A DNA stretch of 30,776 bases from an uncultured Muribaculaceae bacterium (GTDB lineage: Bacteria > Bacteroidota > Bacteroidia > Bacteroidales > Muribaculaceae). Below, piece after piece: positions 1 through 7,733 of this stretch. Below the pieces are notes generated by a model that saw only the letters and a program-made list of their open reading frames with translations, was not told the DNA's origin and searched no databases. The translations under genes and the position numbers were made by a program. The stretch covers positions 1 through 30,776 of the forward strand of contig CAJUKX010000034.1 of NCBI GenBank assembly GCA_910586975.1, given 5' to 3'. Numbering within the stretch: the first letter of the stretch is position 1; every line of letters begins with the position of its first letter.

Positions 1-55
1 CATAATTGACACTACCCCCTCAAAGTAGCGCGTCTACCAATTCCGCCATCCGGAC
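1..55 (-). tRNA. tRNA-Leu(GAG), 3' part cut off by window edge
   Basis: Read on the minus strand, the acceptor 5' half GTCCGGA is followed by the D arm and a five-pair anticodon stem (CTACT/GGTAG) enclosing the loop TTGAGGG. The anticodon is GAG, so this tRNA decodes CUC and CUU leucine codons. The variable arm, T arm and 3' acceptor lie outside the window. It is the last visible gene of a minus-strand tRNA operon behind the two tRNA-Gly genes. The GACGCG D-arm context also fits a class II leucine tRNA. Confidence 0.9.
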
Positions 56-84
56 TACAGGCCTGACATTAAGAAGTCAAGTTG

Positions 85-157
<73 letters not shown>

Positions 158-220
158 AGTTGTAATTTGAAGGGTAATTTTGACTTCTTTTGTCAAATCA
201 ATAATTTAATGTTCTCGTTG

Positions 221-293
<73 letters not shown>

Positions 294-326
294 AGTTGTG
301 CTTGGCGTTATTTCGCTTTTGCGATG

Positions 327-357
327 CAAAGGTACGCATTATTTTTGAATCTGCAAG
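327..357 (-). promoter_or_regulatory. Promoter of the tRNA operon
   Basis: On the minus strand a -33 element CTTG (354-357) is followed by 19 bases and TACCTTTG (327-334). This matches the Bacteroidota housekeeping promoter pattern TTTG-N19-21-TAnnTTTG. Transcription should start near 320 and run through Gly, Gly and Leu. Confidence 0.8.
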
Positions 358-478
358 CATTTTTGCAAAAAAAATTCAATTTTTCGATAAAATTTATCTT
401 TTCATGTTATTCAGAAATCTTGTGTTTTACCCTTGTTTTTATGCCTTGCACCTATGTATTTTATTGCTTTACAATGCG

Positions 479-1099
479 TTATTGCATATCTCTCTCCAGA
501 ATCTGAGCAGCCAAGGTATCGGCGGTGTGTATTAGTGCTACAAGCGGAGATTTTTCTTGAGCCTTGCGATAAGATTTTTCCATTTCGATGGATTGTGACG
601 GCAAATCCCATGGTCCCATGTGCCATCTTATTGCAAAAATTTCTTCATCTTCGAGGTCAAGACCGGAGCGAAGCAGCATGATTACCGATTTTTCGCCATG
701 GCCAACGGGCATTTCAGAATAGTCTACATCGTAAGCCTCGACTTCTTCCCATATTCCGATTTCATTGCGTTGTTTGCGTTTGGTGCGTCTATATATATTT
801 GTCTTGCACACATCGTGGAGTAGGGCAGCTATCGCTATTGAGTCGGTATTGAGCATTTTTTCCATGTCGGGTCTCAATGGGATTGTTGCATTCCTTATAG
901 CAATGGCCATGTCGTACACATTTAATGAGTGTAGCGCCAGTCCACCCGGAAAGTTGAAATGGTTGCGTACAGATGCAGGCGCTTCAAAGAAGCCCCATGC
1001 GTCGAGATCTTCTATAACATAGTCTATACCGTCGCGACCGGTAGATTTAAGCAGTTCGATGAACCGCTCGCGGTTTGCAGAAATATCTATTGCTGACAT
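479..1099 (-). CDS. HD-domain hydrolase
   Basis: This 206-residue soluble protein carries the metal-binding pattern of the HD phosphohydrolase superfamily: His57, His95-Asp96 (LLHDVCK), His134 (GHGEKS), His160 (RWHM) and Asp194 (HTADTLA). Such domains hydrolyse phosphate esters, often of nucleotides or cyclic nucleotides; the substrate here cannot be read from sequence. No signal peptide or membrane segment is seen, so it should be cytoplasmic. Its ATG overlaps the stop of the cardiolipin synthase gene upstream as TAATG, which points to translational coupling in a two-gene operon. Nothing in the sequence ties its activity directly to phospholipids, and co-transcription is the only link. Confidence 0.85.
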   Translation of the reverse strand: MSAIDISANRERFIELLKSTGRDGIDYVIEDLDAWGFFEAPASVRNHFNFPGGLALHSLNVYDMAIAIRNATIPLRPDMEKMLNTDSIAIAALLHDVCKTNIYRRTKRKQRNEIGIWEEVEAYDVDYSEMPVGHGEKSVIMLLRSGLDLEDEEIFAIRWHMGPWDLPSQSIEMEKSYRKAQEKSPLVALIHTADTLAAQILERDMQ

Positions 1100-2541
1100 T
1101 ATAATATAGGACTTAGCAGACGCTCTACACTTTCAATGGCTCTGCGCACCAGGGGGCGTTTGCTCCACGCATCGGGCAGTACTCGTGTGGATTGTTTTAA
1201 ATCCTCTCTGAAAATTTCGAGCATCTTGTTAGTAAATTCTTGTGAGTAGAAGAACAGGTTGCCTTCAAAATTGTGTTCAAACGAACGAAAATCAAAATTG
1301 GTAGATCCGATAGTGACAAAATCATCATCTACTATAATAAGCTTTGAATGAAGCATTCCGGCTTCATAAAAGTAGATTTTTATGCCGGATCTCAAACATT
1401 CGGAAATATATGATGCAGAGGCATTGTCGAGCAAATGTGAATCAGACTTGCGAGGAATTAGTACCCGTACGTCTACACCCGACAGCGCGGCTGTGATAAG
1501 TCCTTTCAGCAGCGAGTCGGTGGGCAGGAAATAAGGAGTCTGTATATAAATCCTGCGGCGGGCGCTGCATATAGCCTTATGAAACATATATGATATGTTG
1601 CTCCACTGAGATGTAGGCCCGGATGTAAGCATCTGTACGCTGATATTGCTGTCAGTATTATTATCGGCATTAAACTCTTCCTCAATAAGTGGTTGCCCCA
1701 TGAAATGCCAGTCAACGGCAAAGGCGTACTGCAGAGCAGATACTACGGTGCCCTCTACACGTACATGCGTATCGCGCCATGAGGCGAATTTCTTGCCTCC
1801 GTCTATATAACGGTCTGCTATATTCATCCCGCCCAGATATCCGATTGTGCCGTCAATCACACACAATTTTCTGTGATTGCGCCAGTTCAATCTCGTGCCA
1901 AGCTGAGGGAACGAAACTTTGAAAAAGGGGAAAATCAAGATTCCGGCCTCTCTCATCTTTTTAAAGAATCTCGATTTTACAGTGAAAGACCCTACATGGT
2001 CGTAAATCACTCTTACTGTAACACCCGACCGAGCTTTCTTCATCAGAATTTCAGAAATTTCAGTACCAATTTTGTCATTCTCAAAAATATAATATTCGAG
2101 ATTGATGAATTTTTTGGCCGATAGCAGGTCTTTTTTCAGGCTGTCGAACTTTTCTTTTCCTGATACAAACACATCAACCTTGCTGGCATTATATATAGGT
2201 GCACTGCCTACCGAATGTGCAAGACGTATTAATTGCAAAGTTTCGGGCGGCAGATTAAGCTCCCTGAAATTGATACTGCTGCGGGGCGCTCTTTTTTTGA
2301 GCCGGCGACGATACCTGCGGCTCAGCTTCCTTTGATTGCGTATATTACGGCCGAAGAACAAATACAGTACTATACCGAGCATTGGCAGAAGCAGGAGCAC
2401 GGTTACCCATGCCAGCGATTTTACAGGATTGCGGTTTTCTGAAATAACGATTCCTATAATGCTGACAATTGTCAGGGCGTAAGCTATGAATATAATTTCT
2501 CTTGCCCAACTCCAGTCAATACCTTGTACGGCTTCAAACAT
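1099..2541 (-). CDS. cls: Cardiolipin synthase (phospholipase D family)
   Basis: The protein has 480 residues, the usual length for bacterial Cls. Two N-terminal membrane segments (about 13-33 and 40-62) precede a basic linker and two phospholipase D domains. The catalytic HxK(x)4D motifs are His223-Lys225-Asp230 (HRKLCVID, followed by GGMNIADRY) and His398-Lys400-Asp405 (HSKLIIVDD, followed by GSTNFDFRSF). It is predicted to join two phosphatidylglycerol molecules, or phosphatidylglycerol and another phospholipid, into cardiolipin at the inner membrane. It is the first gene of a pair with the HD hydrolase. No clear -7 box is seen just upstream, where the palindromic element at 2551-2756 begins nine bases before the start codon. 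Confidence 0.95.
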   Translation of the reverse strand: MFEAVQGIDWSWAREIIFIAYALTIVSIIGIVISENRNPVKSLAWVTVLLLLPMLGIVLYLFFGRNIRNQRKLSRRYRRRLKKRAPRSSINFRELNLPPETLQLIRLAHSVGSAPIYNASKVDVFVSGKEKFDSLKKDLLSAKKFINLEYYIFENDKIGTEISEILMKKARSGVTVRVIYDHVGSFTVKSRFFKKMREAGILIFPFFKVSFPQLGTRLNWRNHRKLCVIDGTIGYLGGMNIADRYIDGGKKFASWRDTHVRVEGTVVSALQYAFAVDWHFMGQPLIEEEFNADNNTDSNISVQMLTSGPTSQWSNISYMFHKAICSARRRIYIQTPYFLPTDSLLKGLITAALSGVDVRVLIPRKSDSHLLDNASASYISECLRSGIKIYFYEAGMLHSKLIIVDDDFVTIGSTNFDFRSFEHNFEGNLFFYSQEFTNKMLEIFREDLKQSTRVLPDAWSKRPLVRRAIESVERLLSPIL

Positions 2542-2550
2542 ATCCGTCTA

Positions 2551-2756
2551 AGAGTGTGTTTACTTTTAACACACGATTTAAGTTTTAAATAAAGAATGTA
2601 TTTATTTCAAGGGTTTCGCATTAATCCTGAGGCCTTTTTTTATGCTTTCCGCCAAGTTTCATCAGTCGCATAGCTCGCTACGCTCCATCTTCAACTTGCG
2701 AAAATCATTCAAAAAAATTCTCTCAGCCTTAACGCGAGTTAAAGTAAACACACTCT
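2551..2756. repeat. ~200-bp imperfect palindrome, MITE-like
   Basis: The outer arms are AGAGTGTGTTTACTTTTAAC (2551-2570) and its reverse complement with one base missing (2738-2756). Inside them, CGCATTAA (2617-2624) faces TTAACGCG (2729-2736) with one mismatch. CTGAG and a T7 run face matching blocks, and TTTCCGCCAAGTT faces a reverse copy near 2690-2705. The centre is TAGC-TC-GCTA. A single strand could therefore fold into one long interrupted hairpin. No open reading frame of note lies in it. The structure fits a miniature inverted-repeat element or an intergenic palindromic repeat. No clean target duplication is visible, and copy number elsewhere cannot be judged from this window. Confidence 0.65.
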
Positions 2757-2847
2757 AATAATCCGAATTAATGCGAAAGTTAATAATAAATCAGCAATCT
2801 TTTGCTTTCTTAACACAATTTAACTTCAATAAGATGATTATTTTGTA

Positions 2848-2855
2848 TTACTTTG
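2848..2855 (+). promoter_or_regulatory. Possible -7 element for the tricorn-like protease
   Basis: TTACTTTG matches the TAnnTTTG consensus at seven of eight positions and lies 113 bases before the start codon. No convincing TTTG is found at the expected -33 distance, so this is a weak call. The rest of 2757-2968 is AT-rich and shows only one more notable item, ATTAATGCGAAA at 2767-2778, an inverted copy of 2614-2625. Confidence 0.3.
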
Positions 2856-2968
2856 CAAAGTTAATTAATATTTTGAATTATAGGAAGGTGTAGGATATTT
2901 TATGTCGTATTACATCTTATAATCCGGTTTTATCTACTTATAAACCAATCAAAAATTGTTTTAATTCA

Positions 2969-5900
2969 ATGAAAAAATTGATTTTCGGTGCAATGGCTTT
3001 ATCGGCATGTATTGCAATGAATGCAGCCGATTCCACTCCTCTGTGGTTGCGCAACGTTGCTATTTCTCCGGATGGAAAAACTATTGCATTTACCTACAAG
3101 GGAGATGTGTATACAGTTCCGTCAGCAGGAGGAATGGCTCGTCAGCTTACTTCAAATCCGGCCTACGACAGCTATCCCGTTTGGAGTCCTGATGGAAAGT
3201 ACTTAGCTTTTTCGAGCGACCGTGATGGTTCGCAGGATGTTTTCATTATCAGCTCAACCGGTGGAACAGCCCGTCGACTTACCACCAGCTCAACAGCCGA
3301 AAAGCCTGCCGCGTGGCTTAACGATTCAACCGTTCTTTTCATAGCCAGCGAAATGCCCGACTATCGTTCAGCTCTTGGCCCGTTTGGTTCGCAAGTCTAC
3401 AGTGTAACTACTTCAGCTAAGCGTCCCAAGATGTTTTCGACCCATCCTATGTCGGCGATTAGCGTCAATAAGAAGGGTGAAGTATTGTATCAAGATAAAA
3501 AAGGATACGAAAACGCTTATCGCAAGCATGAAAATTCATCTGCTACAGGCGACATACGACTGATGAAGAACGGTACCAATAAATTGCTGACAACATTCAA
3601 GGGCAATGATCAGAATCCGGTATGGCTCAATGATAATAATTTTGCATATATCAGCGAGGAAGACGGTACACTCAATGTATATTCGCGCAATACTTCGGGA
3701 AGCGAAAAGCGCAAGCTTACTTCATTTGTCAAACATCCCGTGCGCTCGCTTTCAGCATCTGACAACGGGCTGTTGGCATTCAGTTGGGATGGTGAGATAT
3801 ACACACTTGTCCCCGGCAAAGAACCTCAGAAAGTCAATGTGTCGATTGTAAGCGATGACTATGACCGCGACCTGGTGGATCAGCTTCGCACCGGTGGTGC
3901 TACAACTTTGGCTGTAAGTCCTACAGGAAAAGAAGTGGCATTCGTCATTCGAGGCGATGTTTATGTAACGTCAGTAAAATATAAAACTACAAAACGTATA
4001 ACCGATACTCCCGGACAAGAACGTAACGTAAGTTTCAGCAAAGACGGTCGTACTATTGTATATGACAGCGAGCGCGACGGCAAATGGCAGTTGTTTACCT
4101 CTCGTATCAAAAACGATGACGAAAAGCAGTTTGCTTACGCTACCGAGCTTATCGAAGAGCCTCTGTATTCGTCGGATAAGGCTGCCCAGCAACCTGTATT
4201 CAGTCCTGATGGCAAAAAGGTAGCCTTCCTTGAAGACCGCACCATCCTGCGTGTAATTGATGTAGATACCAAAAAGGCAGTAACAGCCCTCGATGGTAAA
4301 TACAATTATTCTTATACCGATGGTGACGTCGGATTTATGTGGAGCCCCGACAGCCGCAATCTTCTCGTAGATTATATAGGAGTAGGAGGTTGGAACAATA
4401 AGGATATAGCCATGGTTTCGGCCGATGGTACCAAGGTGGTAAATCTTACAGAAAGCGGCTATACCGATTATGATCCCCGATGGGCTCTTGACGGTGAAGC
4501 TATAACCTGGCGCAGCGATCGCTATGGTATGCGCAGCCATGGTTCATGGGGTGCCGAAGACGACATCATGTTTATGGCTCTCACTCCCGAGGCATATGAC
4601 AAACTGCACCTCACTGAAGAAGAAGCAGCTCTTGCTAAGGAAGAAAAAGAGAATAAAGAAAAAGCCGACAAGGAAAAATCAAAGGATAAAAAGAAATCCG
4701 ATAAAAAATCGAAGAAGGCCGAACCCGACCCCGAAAAACAGCCTGTTAACTTTGATTTCGACAACAAAGATCTTCGAACCGAACGCCTCACCGGCCGGTC
4801 AGGTGGTTTGGGTAATTACGTCCTGAGCGCAGAAGGCGACAAACTCTATTATATTATAGGTGATGCTACCGGCAAATCCAATCTTATGGAAATGAATTTG
4901 CGCAAGGGAGGTACGAAAGTACTTGTCTCTGGTGTGAGAGGCAGCATTGTTCCTGATGAAAAAATAGAGAACCTATACGTAATAAGCGGCTCAGGCATAA
5001 AGAAGGTAGACCTTGGCAAAGGCAGTGCAGAAGACATCGAATTCGAAGCTCGCTACGACCGCTCACCCTCAAAAGAAAGAGAATATATCTATGACCACAT
5101 GCTGTCTGAGGTACAGGATAAGTTCTATGATGTAAACCTTCATGGCGTTGATTGGGACGGTTATGGAAAAGAATACCGCAAGTTCCTCCCATATATCAAT
5201 AATGGTGAAGACTTCGCCATACTCTTGAGCGAGATACTTGGCGAGCTCAATGCGTCGCATACCGGAGGACGCTATTATGCTCCTGTGACATATTCCACAG
5301 CGTCGCTCGGTGCATACTTCGACGATAATTATTCAGGTAAGGGACTTAAGATTGCAGAATTGGTACCCGGCGGCCCGTTAACAACTGCTGCGGCCAATAT
5401 CACTCCCGGCGATATCATTCTGGAAATTGACGGTACTGAAATCGAACCGGAAATGGACTACTTCCCCCTTTTGAAAAACCGTGCCGGCAAGAAGATGATG
5501 CTTAAGGTGCAAGACTCTGCGGGCAAAATCCGTAATGTCAATATCCGTCCCATAGGCAAAGGCTCATTGTCAGACCTGCTCTACAAGCGTTGGGTTCGTC
5601 GCAATCAGGCTATGGTCGACAGCCTTTCAAACGGTCGTATAGCATACGTACATATAAAAGAAATGGATTCACCTTCATTCCGCACAGTATATTCACAGCT
5701 TCTCGGCAAGTACCGCAATCGTGAAGCTGTGATTGTAGACACGCGCTGGAATGGCGGCGGATGGCTCCACAATGATGTTGCAATTCTACTCAGCGGTAAG
5801 AAATATGTAGACTTCAAACCGCGTGGCCAGTACATCGGTTCTGAACCTTTCTCGCAGTGGACCAAGCCTTCGGTAATGCTTGTAAACGAAGCCAACTATT

Positions 5901-6196
5901 CTGATGCCCATGGTACCCCCATGGCTTACCAGAGTCTTGAAATCGGCAAGATTGTAGGAGCTCCGGTTCCCGGAACTATGACTGCCGTTTGGTGGGAAAA
6001 CCAGATTGACCCCAATATCGTGTTCGGTATTCCTCAGGTTACTTCGGTTGATATTCATGGCAATGTTATGGAAAATCATCAGCTTGAGCCTGATGTAGTA
6101 GTCTATAACGATCCCTTGAAAGTTGAACAGAATATAGACGAGCAGATTGCCGAAAGTGTAAAACAACTGCTTAAGCAGCTTGACAGCAACAAATAA
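2969..6196 (+). CDS. Tricorn-like S41 family serine protease, secreted
   Basis: This 1075-residue protein begins with a signal peptide (about 1-19). A long beta-propeller region follows, with TolB/PD40-type blades such as SPDGKTIAF, WSPDGKYLAF and FSPDGKKVAF. Residues about 550-591 form a Lys/Glu-rich, highly charged linker. A PDZ domain (about 778-855) and a C-terminal S41 peptidase domain complete it. By alignment with archaeal tricorn, Ser763-His764 (NASHTGG), nucleophile Ser978 (NYSDAHG) and Glu1035 (MENHQLEPD) are all in place at close to tricorn spacing, so it should be active. In Bacteroidota such proteins are exported and thought to degrade peptides in the periplasm. It appears monocistronic and ends at the bidirectional terminator at 6212. 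Confidence 0.92.
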   Translation: MKKLIFGAMALSACIAMNAADSTPLWLRNVAISPDGKTIAFTYKGDVYTVPSAGGMARQLTSNPAYDSYPVWSPDGKYLAFSSDRDGSQDVFIISSTGGTARRLTTSSTAEKPAAWLNDSTVLFIASEMPDYRSALGPFGSQVYSVTTSAKRPKMFSTHPMSAISVNKKGEVLYQDKKGYENAYRKHENSSATGDIRLMKNGTNKLLTTFKGNDQNPVWLNDNNFAYISEEDGTLNVYSRNTSGSEKRKLTSFVKHPVRSLSASDNGLLAFSWDGEIYTLVPGKEPQKVNVSIVSDDYDRDLVDQLRTGGATTLAVSPTGKEVAFVIRGDVYVTSVKYKTTKRITDTPGQERNVSFSKDGRTIVYDSERDGKWQLFTSRIKNDDEKQFAYATELIEEPLYSSDKAAQQPVFSPDGKKVAFLEDRTILRVIDVDTKKAVTALDGKYNYSYTDGDVGFMWSPDSRNLLVDYIGVGGWNNKDIAMVSADGTKVVNLTESGYTDYDPRWALDGEAITWRSDRYGMRSHGSWGAEDDIMFMALTPEAYDKLHLTEEEAALAKEEKENKEKADKEKSKDKKKSDKKSKKAEPDPEKQPVNFDFDNKDLRTERLTGRSGGLGNYVLSAEGDKLYYIIGDATGKSNLMEMNLRKGGTKVLVSGVRGSIVPDEKIENLYVISGSGIKKVDLGKGSAEDIEFEARYDRSPSKEREYIYDHMLSEVQDKFYDVNLHGVDWDGYGKEYRKFLPYINNGEDFAILLSEILGELNASHTGGRYYAPVTYSTASLGAYFDDNYSGKGLKIAELVPGGPLTTAAANITPGDIILEIDGTEIEPEMDYFPLLKNRAGKKMMLKVQDSAGKIRNVNIRPIGKGSLSDLLYKRWVRRNQAMVDSLSNGRIAYVHIKEMDSPSFRTVYSQLLGKYRNREAVIVDTRWNGGGWLHNDVAILLSGKKYVDFKPRGQYIGSEPFSQWTKPSVMLVNEANYSDAHGTPMAYQSLEIGKIVGAPVPGTMTAVWWENQIDPNIVFGIPQVTSVDIHGNVMENHQLEPDVVVYNDPLKVEQNIDEQIAESVKQLLKQLDSNK

Positions 6197-6211
6197 CACA
6201 GTAGGTTGAAG

Positions 6212-6247
6212 AAAAGAGCCGGTAGACCAAAATCTGCCGGCTCTTTT
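6212..6247. terminator. Bidirectional terminator between convergent genes
   Basis: A 15-pair stem, 6212-6226 with 6233-6247 (AAAAGAGCCGGTAGA, loop CCAAAA, TCTGCCGGCTCTTTT, one T-G pair), has A and T runs at its ends. It can therefore end transcription in both directions. It sits exactly between the stop codons of the plus-strand protease and the minus-strand ATP-grasp gene. Confidence 0.9.
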
Positions 6248-6251
6248 GTGC

Positions 6252-7355
6252 TTATACGATTTTCAACATAAATGAAAAGTCTCCGCCCGGTGGGGTGAGC
6301 ATTTGTATTCCGTCATATAGACGCGATTGTTCGATCACAGGACAATTTTGCGAAGATCCATCGCCCTTCTGCATATAAAAAATAGCTTCGCGGCCTACAA
6401 ACCGCTCCAGTCCCAGGGCCATGAATCCCATGGTATATCTGAGGTTGAGCTCCACTATGTGCATCTTCCCATTTATATCAGCCAGCATATCGACTCCTAC
6501 TGGTCCGGAATAAGCGGGGGCTATTATGGCAGATATTACAGATTGCAGAGCTGTTATCATTTGTGACAACTGTCCGGAGTCTGATTTTGAAGCAATACGG
6601 GTTCTTAATTCCTGTTGGTCAGCCACTATATTGCCTGTATATTGGCCCGAAGACGGATCAGCCCGGAACAGGGAATATCCTACAAAATCGCAAACAGAAT
6701 CTTTACACTCAAAGAGCAATGCGAAATCAAAATGAGGGTTGACGTAATCTTCAACCATAATTGATTTTTGTTTGCGTATAGTGCCTGCAGCGGCAGACAG
6801 AGCTTGTTGCAGATGGTTATGGTCTACAAATCGCACCCCTCGGCCTGAAGAAGACCAGGGCGATTTTAGAACAGCGCTCTTTTTGTCGTTTATGATTCGA
6901 GAGAGTGTGTCAGTATCAGCAACTTCTATGGCAGGCGGATAAATAGTGAAATCAAGTAATTTGCTTACTTCGTTAGTTACGATTGCGGCAGTCCTGCGAT
7001 GAGAAAGATTGCGATATTGTTCAATTGTAGCCATATCGGGTAAAGTCGATTCTTTAAAACCCTCGTGGATGAATATGGCTCTTGACGCGGCAGACCATCC
7101 CCACGGGGTAGGCAGGAGATTGTAATCGGTATGATTCCACACATCAGCTGTTATGTTATAAGACATGCAGATATTATCGAGCCAATTCTTATTGATGCCA
7201 TGGCAAAGCACCTTGTCATCGTTACCTGCCATCCATAAAGGCAGTATTTCTGCACTGCGACGCAGATTGGTTGCCATCTGCGGTGGAGAAAAGTTTGCCG
7301 TACCGTGAGCAAGTGCTATATCGTTTTCAGGATAAAAAAGCCAGAGATGATTCAT
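6252..7355 (-). CDS. ATP-grasp domain protein
   Basis: The protein has 367 residues when started at the ATG at 7355. The C-terminal half has an ATP-grasp layout: a lysine and glycine-rich loop (Lys164, SPWSSSGRG) and a metal-binding stretch Glu302-Asn304-Arg306 (VELNLRYTMG). Members ligate a carboxylate to an amine or thiol using ATP; the substrate is not evident. No signal peptide is seen, so it is probably cytoplasmic. A GTG at 7373 would add six residues, but that codon overlaps the -7 box TAATTTTG, so the ATG is preferred and the leader would be only about ten bases. It is transcribed alone and ends at the shared terminator at 6212. Confidence 0.8.
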   Translation of the reverse strand: MNHLWLFYPENDIALAHGTANFSPPQMATNLRRSAEILPLWMAGNDDKVLCHGINKNWLDNICMSYNITADVWNHTDYNLLPTPWGWSAASRAIFIHEGFKESTLPDMATIEQYRNLSHRRTAAIVTNEVSKLLDFTIYPPAIEVADTDTLSRIINDKKSAVLKSPWSSSGRGVRFVDHNHLQQALSAAAGTIRKQKSIMVEDYVNPHFDFALLFECKDSVCDFVGYSLFRADPSSGQYTGNIVADQQELRTRIASKSDSGQLSQMITALQSVISAIIAPAYSGPVGVDMLADINGKMHIVELNLRYTMGFMALGLERFVGREAIFYMQKGDGSSQNCPVIEQSRLYDGIQMLTPPGGDFSFMLKIV

Positions 7356-7372
7356 TGCAATCAAATTTTGCA

Positions 7373-7404
7373 CAAAATTACAAAAGCAAGTTTATAAAAA
7401 CAAA
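7373..7404 (-). promoter_or_regulatory. Promoter of the ATP-grasp gene
   Basis: On the minus strand TTTG (7401-7404) is followed by 20 bases and TAATTTTG (7373-7380), a full match to the Bacteroidota promoter consensus. The predicted start is near 7366, so the mRNA would be nearly leaderless with respect to the ATG at 7355. The -33 element touches the terminator hairpin of the upstream transcript (7403-7436). Confidence 0.8.
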
Positions 7405-7436
7405 TCAGGATGTCTTCTCACGAAGACATCCTGATT
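7394..7436 (-). terminator. Terminator of the candidate small RNA
   Basis: A perfect 15-pair stem (7403-7417 with 7422-7436, arm AATCAGGATGTCTTC) with the loop TCAC is followed on the minus strand by TGTTTTTAT. The long stem, four-base loop and T run are typical of intrinsic termination. Confidence 0.85.
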
Positions 7437-7580
7437 GCGTTTTAATGACTTAAAACAATTACATAACTAACATAAAACACATTTTTGATTGTCTATTGCA
7501 ACCGCATAATCGCGATTGCAATTTGTAAGATACTAACAATCTATACTAACCCTAAAACTGAAATGATATTTTCAACTTTT
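7394..7580 (-). ncRNA. Candidate small RNA with its own promoter and terminator
   Basis: No credible gene lies between 7356 and 7733. On the minus strand there is, in order: a -7 box TAACTTTG (7587-7594); a folded segment with a ten-pair stem (7496-7505 with 7512-7521, loop ATAATC on the plus strand) nested in an outer six-pair helix (7487-7492 with 7536-7541); and a strong terminator ending in TTTTT. The implied transcript is about 185 bases and non-coding. I do not recognise its family; comparison with Bacteroidales 6S RNA would be a first check. The alternative is an attenuated leader for the ATP-grasp gene, but that gene has its own promoter downstream of the hairpin. Confidence 0.5.
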
Positions 7581-7586
7581 ACACTG

Positions 7587-7618
7587 CAAAGTTACAAAAA
7601 ATTTCGCATTTTACCTAA
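7587..7618 (-). promoter_or_regulatory. Promoter of the candidate small RNA
   Basis: The minus-strand -7 box TAACTTTG (7587-7594) matches the consensus exactly. At 20 bases upstream there is only TTAG (7615-7618), a partial -33 match. The predicted start is near 7580. The remaining stretch to 7733 is AT-rich and shows a small ATGTTA-TT-TAACAT dyad as its only other feature. Confidence 0.55.
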
Positions 7619-7733
7619 GCTTATAACTCAGATTTTTAAATAATTAGAACGCTGATTATTTTAATAAGTTGACAAACAGTGTTTTAAATATATGTTAAAT
7701 AACATAAAATTGATAAACTTTTTTTCGGGAACT

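Noticed and set aside
3971..4540. 189-codon minus-strand frame inside the tricorn-like protease
   Set aside because: It lies fully inside a gene with clear domains and catalytic residues, and its product shows no family features.
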